Positions 5,086 through 8,475 of a DNA stretch of 8,475 bases are shown in pieces (position 1 is the first letter of the stretch; each line of letters opens with the position of its first letter). The notes beneath the pieces are model-generated. The model saw nothing but the letters and a program-made list of their open reading frames with translations, made no database searches and had not been told where the DNA came from. This stretch comes from PALSA-1004 sp046596405 (GTDB taxonomy: Bacteria; Pseudomonadota; Gammaproteobacteria; Burkholderiales; SG8-41): contig JBKJMN010000261.1 of the NCBI GenBank assembly GCA_046596405.1, forward strand, positions 1-8,475. The letters are read 5' to 3'. Both the position numbers and the translations under genes were made by a program.

Positions 5086-5562
5086 TTACCGCCGCACGCG
5101 CATCGACGTATTGCGCAGGCGCAGCGAAAGAATGCGGCCGAGCGCGAACAAGAGGTCGCGGGTCAGCGTCGGCTCGCGGCGCGCCAACTTGTGAAAGCGC
5201 TCCTGCGTCACGCACAGCAGTTCGCCATCGGTTACCGCCCACACGTTCGCGGATCGCGGCTCACCGTCGAAAAAGGATTGCTCGCCGATCACGCTGCCGG
5301 CGCCGATCTTGGCGAGCGGACTGATGCTGATGCCGTCGACGTAAGTGACGCCGACTTCGAGCGCGCCGGTGGCGACAAAATACAGCGCGCGGTCGTTGAC
5401 GCCGCGCTGGATCACGACTTCGCTCGCCTTATACGGACGCGAAGTGGTCGCGGCCAGGAGTTTTCGCCACTCGGTATCGCCCCATTGGGAGAGCAACAGA
5501 TAATCTCCGGTATTGCTCTGATCGCCGGCGCTGCGGCGGAAAATCTCGATGTAGCGATCCAT
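5086..5562 (-). CDS. Single-domain cyclic nucleotide-binding (CAP-ED) protein
   Basis: The product has 158 residues, predicted cytoplasmic. Residues about 20-140 match the cyclic-nucleotide-binding fold: an N-terminal strand set (YKASEVVIQRGVNDRALYFV), the sequence GALEVGV, and a phosphate-binding cassette IGEQSFFDGEPRSANVWA (92-109) with conserved E94 and R103, which would contact the ribose and cyclic phosphate. A C-terminal helix (RDLLFALGRILSLRLR) follows. There is no helix-turn-helix, kinase or channel domain, so it is not a CRP-type transcription factor; it probably acts by binding another protein. Whether it binds cAMP, cGMP or neither cannot be read from sequence. The start at 5562 has AGGGGAG just upstream; the frame continues open to 5799 but those extra codons overlap the divergent gene and lack domain similarity. 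The gene is convergent with envZ. Confidence 0.87.
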   Translation of the reverse strand: MDRYIEIFRRSAGDQSNTGDYLLLSQWGDTEWRKLLAATTSRPYKASEVVIQRGVNDRALYFVATGALEVGVTYVDGISISPLAKIGAGSVIGEQSFFDGEPRSANVWAVTDGELLCVTQERFHKLARREPTLTRDLLFALGRILSLRLRNTSMRVRR

Positions 5563-5595
5563 TCTCTCCCCTGATGGCGGACGCAACTGGCGCTC

Positions 5596-5601
5596 ATTAT
5601 A
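5596..5601 (-). promoter_or_regulatory. Candidate -10 element for the cyclic-nucleotide-binding gene
   Basis: On the minus strand a perfect TATAAT (within CTTATAATGAG) lies 34 nt before the ATG at 5562, predicting a leader of about 26 nt. No good -35 hexamer is found at 16-18 bp upstream, so the promoter may be weak or activator-dependent. Confidence 0.4.
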
Positions 5602-5662
5602 AGGTTGACGGCGAAAACTGCTAGCATGACCGTCAGGTAAATCGACCGTTCTGGAGACCTGC

Positions 5663-6070
5663 TTGAAAGCCATTCCCCTTTTTGCCGCGATAGCGCTCGT
5701 CGCGGCGCCGGCCTTCGCGGCCGAGCGCGAAGCGCCGATCAACATCATCTTCTCGGCCGAGAATGCGACCTGCACGGCATGGGCGAAATCAGCGGGCAAT
5801 AAGCTGGTGCGCCAGCAATACGAAATCTGGGCGCGCGGTTTTGCGTCCGGCTACAACTACGCGACACCGTCGCGCCAGGTCAAGGTCGGCGCATTTCCGA
5901 GCGGCGAGGAGTTCGCGCAGTATTTCGACAAGTACTGCCGCGATAGTCCCCAGCAAAGTTTCGTCGCCGCCGCGATCCAGCTCGTCGAGCAGCTGGCCGA
6001 ACCGACCGCGCCGGCCAGGCCCGCGGCGGTGCGCAAGCCGCCGGCGAGTACAGCGCCCGCCACAAAATAG
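5663..6070 (+). CDS. Exported protein with a conserved-looking cysteine pair, TTG start
   Basis: The product has 135 residues. Residues 1-19 are a Sec signal peptide (MKAIPLF, Ala-rich core, APAFA). The mature domain has just two cysteines, C37 (ENATCTAW) and C92 (DKYCRDSP), either side of a GFASGYNY segment (59-66). This layout (C-x-x-W, SGYN, then YC and a helix) resembles small periplasmic HdeA- or Rap1a-like proteins in which the two cysteines form one disulphide; that resemblance is from memory and tentative. The last 25 residues are Pro/Ala-rich and probably disordered. The start is TTG at 5663, chosen because GGAG lies six nt upstream and the signal peptide begins there; no ATG or GTG fits. 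It is divergent from the cyclic-nucleotide-binding gene, 100 bp apart, and ends 11 nt before the convergent thpR stop. Function unknown. Confidence 0.82.
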   Translation: MKAIPLFAAIALVAAPAFAAEREAPINIIFSAENATCTAWAKSAGNKLVRQQYEIWARGFASGYNYATPSRQVKVGAFPSGEEFAQYFDKYCRDSPQQSFVAAAIQLVEQLAEPTAPARPAAVRKPPASTAPATK

Positions 6071-6081
6071 CGCCGTTCACG

Positions 6082-6597
6082 CTAGGCAGCGAGCGGCCAG
6101 CGCCCGGCGACTTTGTAAACCACGCCGCCGTTATCCTTTGCGGACTCGAGCAGCACAAAGTCGCGCACCGGCCATTCAAATTCGAGCACCGGCAGTGATG
6201 CCGGCTCACGCGCGTCGCGCAGCAGCGTCACATGCGCGCTGTAGGGCCGGTCATCGTACTCAATCCCGGCGCGCGTGAGCCCAGCTTCGAGCGCGCTCAC
6301 GAGTTCCCTGAGCGGTGATGGCGTGGCGACCGGCGCTGCCCACACGATGCGATTATGACGCCAATATCCGGTGGTGCCGAATGCAAGCTCGAAGGCCGCC
6401 GCCTGAACGGCGGCCGCTGCAGCGACGATGTCCGCAACGTGCTCCGCGCTGACGGCGCCGACGAACACGAGCGTCTGGTGCAGATTGACGCGCCGCATGA
6501 GGCGGCCGCCGCCGGCATGCCGGAAGTCCTGCGCGGCGCGATAGAGCTGGTCGCGCACGGCGTGGCCCGGCCACAACGCAAAGAATAAACGCGGCAT
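6082..6597 (-). CDS. thpR: RNA 2',3'-cyclic phosphodiesterase (2'-5' RNA ligase family)
   Basis: The product has 171 residues, near the usual 175-190 of the bacterial ThpR/LigT family in the 2H phosphoesterase superfamily. Members hydrolyse 2',3'-cyclic phosphate ends of RNA to 2'-phosphate and can join some tRNA halves by a 2'-5' bond; the physiological role is poorly defined. The start RLFFALWP is diagnostic. Both catalytic H-x-T motifs are present: H40-Q-T42 (NLHQTLVFVG) and H122-V-T124 (YSAHVTLLRDA). The C-terminal part (DFVLLESAKDNGGVVYKVAGRWPL) is also typical. It lies 28 nt after ispF on the same strand, with no clear ribosome-binding site, so it is probably the last gene of the ispD-ispF transcript. 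The link to isoprenoid synthesis is likely only positional. Confidence 0.92.
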   Translation of the reverse strand: MPRLFFALWPGHAVRDQLYRAAQDFRHAGGGRLMRRVNLHQTLVFVGAVSAEHVADIVAAAAAVQAAAFELAFGTTGYWRHNRIVWAAPVATPSPLRELVSALEAGLTRAGIEYDDRPYSAHVTLLRDAREPASLPVLEFEWPVRDFVLLESAKDNGGVVYKVAGRWPLAA

Positions 6598-6625
6598 CGC
6601 GCGCGCGGTAGCCAGCGTCGGGCGT

Positions 6626-7114
6626 TCAGGTCCGCGCTGCCAGCGGCACGATCAGCGCCACGGCTTCGGCCGCGATGCCCTCGGCGCGGCCCGTGAAGCC
6701 GAGCTTTTCGGTCGTCTTCGCCTTCACGTTCACATCGAGCACCGGAATGCCGAGGTCGGCGGCGATGTTCGCGACCATGCCCGGAATATGCGGCGCCATG
6801 CGCGGCTCCTGCGCGATGATCGTCGAATCGACGTTCGCGACGCGCCAGCCGTTTTTCGCCAGCAACGCCGCCGTCGCGCGCAGCAATACGCGGCTGTCGA
6901 CGCCCTGGTAACGGGGATCGCTGTCGGGAAAATGCGTGCCGATATCGCCGAGCGCCGCGGCGCCGATCAGTGCATCGCACACTGCATGCAGCAGCACGTC
7001 GGCGTCGGAATGGCCGTCGAGTCCACGCGCGTGCGGTATCGTGACGCCGCCGATCACCAGCTTGCGCCCGGCCTTTAGCGCGTGCGCATCAAAGCCCTGC
7101 CCGATTCTCATCAT
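6626..7114 (-). CDS. ispF: 2-C-methyl-D-erythritol 2,4-cyclodiphosphate synthase
   Basis: The product has 162 residues, normal for IspF. It converts 4-diphosphocytidyl-2-C-methyl-D-erythritol 2-phosphate to methylerythritol 2,4-cyclodiphosphate plus CMP, in the cytosolic MEP pathway to isoprenoid precursors; the family is a homotrimer with a zinc in each active site. The zinc ligands are present: D9 and H11 (RIGQGFDAH) and H43 (DADVLLHAVCDAL). The DGHSDADV (33-40), GDIGTHFPDSDP and NVKAKTTEKLGFTGR motifs are intact. Two consecutive ATGs open the gene. The first, at 7114, overlaps the ispD stop as ATGA, which implies translational coupling; the second would give the length and numbering of the E. 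coli enzyme. Confidence 0.97.
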   Translation of the reverse strand: MMRIGQGFDAHALKAGRKLVIGGVTIPHARGLDGHSDADVLLHAVCDALIGAAALGDIGTHFPDSDPRYQGVDSRVLLRATAALLAKNGWRVANVDSTIIAQEPRMAPHIPGMVANIAADLGIPVLDVNVKAKTTEKLGFTGRAEGIAAEAVALIVPLAART

Positions 7115-7806
7115 CGCTCCATGCTGCGCAAAAGGGTTTCGGCGAGTGCCATGTCCTGCGGGTACGTGATCTTCAGGTTGCGGCTGTCGCCCATCACGAG
7201 CTTCGGCTGCAGGCCCAGGCGCTCGATCGCGCTCGCTTCGTCGGTCGCGTCAGCGGGCGGAATTGCGCGCAGCGATTCGAGCAGCAGCCGGTAACGGAAC
7301 ATTTGCGGCGTTTGCGCGCGCCACAGGTTCGCGCGCGGCTCGGTCCTGACGACGTAATCGCCGGCATCGCCGCGCTTCAATGTATCGACGACGGGCAACG
7401 CGAGCAAGCCGCCGGTCGGTTCATTGCGCACCGTTTCGATCAGGCGTTCGAGAACCTCGAGCGCGAGGCAGGGCCGCACCGCGTCGTGGACCAGCACCCA
7501 ATCGTCCGCGCCGATTTCGTCGCGCGCGGTGAGCAGCCCGTTGAACACCGTTTCCGCGCGCGCGTCGCCGCCGCAATAAAGCGGGGTCAGGCGCGGCCCG
7601 AATTCGCTCCAGTCGTGCTGCGCGAAAAACGTGTCGCCGGGCGCGAGCACGACGATCACGCGGGCGATCGCGGTATGCCGGCACAGGTTGCGCAGCGCAT
7701 GATAAAGCACGGGCTTGCCCGCGAGCGGCAGGTATTGTTTGGGCCGCATCGCTCCCATGCGGGAACCGGTGCCGGCCGCTGGAATCAAGGCAAATAATCT
7801 GGACAT
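7111..7806 (-). CDS. ispD: 2-C-methyl-D-erythritol 4-phosphate cytidylyltransferase
   Basis: The product has 231 residues, the usual length. It couples methylerythritol 4-phosphate with CTP to give 4-diphosphocytidyl-2-C-methyl-D-erythritol and pyrophosphate, two steps before IspF in the MEP pathway. The CTP-binding loop is PAAGTGSRMGAMRPKQY (9-25), with R16 and K23 matching the catalytic Arg and Lys of the E. coli enzyme. HDAVRPC is at 107-113, followed by VVDTLK, QTPQMFR, TDEASAIE and NLKITYPQDMALAE, with K212 as the conserved C-terminal substrate-contacting Lys. The gene overlaps ispF by four bases. The start at 7806 has no obvious Shine-Dalgarno. It is divergent from the MEMO-family gene, with 150 bp between the starts. 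Confidence 0.97.
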   Translation of the reverse strand: MSRLFALIPAAGTGSRMGAMRPKQYLPLAGKPVLYHALRNLCRHTAIARVIVVLAPGDTFFAQHDWSEFGPRLTPLYCGGDARAETVFNGLLTARDEIGADDWVLVHDAVRPCLALEVLERLIETVRNEPTGGLLALPVVDTLKRGDAGDYVVRTEPRANLWRAQTPQMFRYRLLLESLRAIPPADATDEASAIERLGLQPKLVMGDSRNLKITYPQDMALAETLLRSMER

Positions 7807-7834
7807 GAAAGAACCGGCATCGCGTAAGCCGGAG

Positions 7835-7840
7835 ATTGTA
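7835..7840 (-). promoter_or_regulatory. Candidate -10 element for ispD-ispF-thpR
   Basis: On the minus strand TACAAT (in CTGCTACAATCTCC) lies 28 nt before the ispD ATG, predicting a leader of about 22 nt. No good -35 is seen at 17 bp. A short inverted repeat, CCGGC (7814-7818) against GCCGG (7828-7832), lies between it and the start codon and may be incidental. Confidence 0.4.
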
Positions 7841-7902
7841 GCAGCACGGCTGTCGCCGCTTCCTGCCGCGCTCCGGCGTGCACCTCGCGCAAACGAGTAA
7901 CT

Positions 7903-7930
7903 CAGACACCCGCGCGCACGAGGCTATAAT
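7903..7930 (+). promoter_or_regulatory. Candidate sigma-70 promoter of the MEMO-family gene
   Basis: A perfect -10 TATAAT (7925-7930) follows CAGACA (7903-7908, four of six matches to the -35 consensus) with a 16-bp spacer. Transcription would begin near 7937, about 20 nt before the ATG at 7957. This is the best promoter match in the window. Confidence 0.5.
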
Positions 7931-7956
7931 TATCGGGATTCGAAGCGAGCGAGACT

Positions 7957-8475
7957 ATGAGCAGCGTACGCCCTCCCGCGGTGGCGGGAAGCTTTTATCC
8001 GGCCGCGGCCGGCGAACTCGCCGGCGCCGTGGCGGAACTGCTCGCGGGAGCCGCGAATAACGCGCGCGGCCAACCTGTACCGAAGGCGATCATCGCGCCC
8101 CACGCCGGCTACGTCTATTCGGGGCCGGTTGCCGCGTCGGTCTATGCGCGGCTGGCGCTGGCGCGCGGCATCATAAAGCGCGTCGTGCTGCTGGGTCCGG
8201 TGCATCGCGTACCGGTGCACGGTCTGGCGCTGCCCGACGCCGGCGCGCTCGCGACGCCACTTGGCAATATTCCGGTCGATGCGCATGCGGTGGCCGCGCT
8301 GAAAAAACTGCCGCAGGTAACCGTCAGCGCCGCGGCGCACGCGCTCGAGCACTCGCTGGAAGTGCAGCTGCCGTTCCTGCAGCAGGCGCTCGGCGAATTT
8401 TCGCTGGTGCCGTTGGCGGTCGGCGATGCCAGCGCCGCCGAAGTCGCCCAGGTGCTCGACACGCTATGGGGCGGC
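7957..8475 (+). CDS. amrB: MEMO1 family protein, AmmeMemoRadiSam system protein B (3' end outside the window)
   Basis: The first 173 codons are present and run off the right edge; the full family length is about 260-290. The start VRPPAVAGSFYPA is the typical opening. The metal-site histidines of this LigB-dioxygenase-like fold are visible at H49 (IIAPHAGYVYSGPVAA) and H83 (VVLLGPVHRVPVHG); EHSLEVQLPFL (131-141) is also highly conserved. The later conserved residues lie outside the window. MEMO homologues in bacteria and archaea occur with an AMMECR1-domain protein and a radical-SAM protein, as a conserved system whose reaction is not established; those two genes would be expected just to the right. 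The start codon is preceded by a weak purine patch (GCGAGCGAGACT). Confidence 0.92.
   Translation, partial: MSSVRPPAVAGSFYPAAAGELAGAVAELLAGAANNARGQPVPKAIIAPHAGYVYSGPVAASVYARLALARGIIKRVVLLGPVHRVPVHGLALPDAGALATPLGNIPVDAHAVAALKKLPQVTVSAAAHALEHSLEVQLPFLQQALGEFSLVPLAVGDASAAEVAQVLDTLWGG

Noticed and set aside
5605..5627. Promoter TTGACG ... TAGCAT for the TTG-start gene
   Set aside because: The spacer is only 11 bp. TTGACG alone is not enough.
5563..5799. N-terminal extension of the cyclic-nucleotide-binding protein
   Set aside because: The extra 79 codons overlap the divergent exported-protein gene and its leader, while ATG 5562 has a good ribosome-binding site and fits the domain start.

Overview
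The window is high-GC and densely coded. It looks like chromosomal DNA of a betaproteobacterium, possibly of the Nitrosomonadales or Burkholderiales. This rests on the style of the OmpR/EnvZ pair, the overlapping ispD-ispF pair and the betaproteobacterial look of the other proteins; it was not confirmed by any search. I see no phage, transposon, CRISPR, rRNA or tRNA signature.

Layout. (1) Positions 1-2588, minus strand: a tight five-gene cluster of exported or membrane proteins. In transcription order these are a 45-residue membrane peptide (2588-2451), a 114-residue secreted protein with RQPER repeats (2424-2080), a 171-residue secreted protein with three exact-period 40-residue cysteine repeats (2024-1509), a 42-residue membrane peptide (1493-1365) and a DUF1800 protein (1327 to the left edge, C-terminus cut off). 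Both peptides and the DUF1800 gene are easily missed: the peptides are very short and the DUF1800 frame runs off the window. (2) Positions 2589-2832: a 244-bp divergent intergenic region with an AT-rich TTTGTAACAAA palindrome. (3) Positions 2833-5043, plus strand: ompR and envZ, an osmosensing-type two-component system. Between them lies an unusual 168-bp spacer with two arrays of a 7-bp repeat (GCGTGAG, and its complement CTCACGC) facing each other. (4) Positions 5086-5562, minus: a single-domain cyclic-nucleotide-binding protein. It is divergent from a 135-residue exported two-cysteine protein on the plus strand (5663-6070), which starts at TTG. (5) Positions 6082-7806, minus: ispD, ispF and thpR. 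The first two are consecutive-pathway MEP isoprenoid enzymes with an ATGA overlap; thpR is an RNA 2',3'-cyclic phosphodiesterase. (6) Position 7957 to the right edge, plus: the first 173 codons of a MEMO1-family gene (AmmeMemoRadiSam system protein B), divergent from ispD.

How the parts fit. The MEP genes and thpR are housekeeping. OmpR/EnvZ senses envelope or osmotic conditions, and the divergent cluster encodes only envelope-directed products, so control of that cluster by OmpR is a reasonable but unproven idea. The least explained items are the cysteine-repeat protein with its companion peptides, and the inverted heptamer arrays that supply the ompR stop codon and run up to the envZ start codon.
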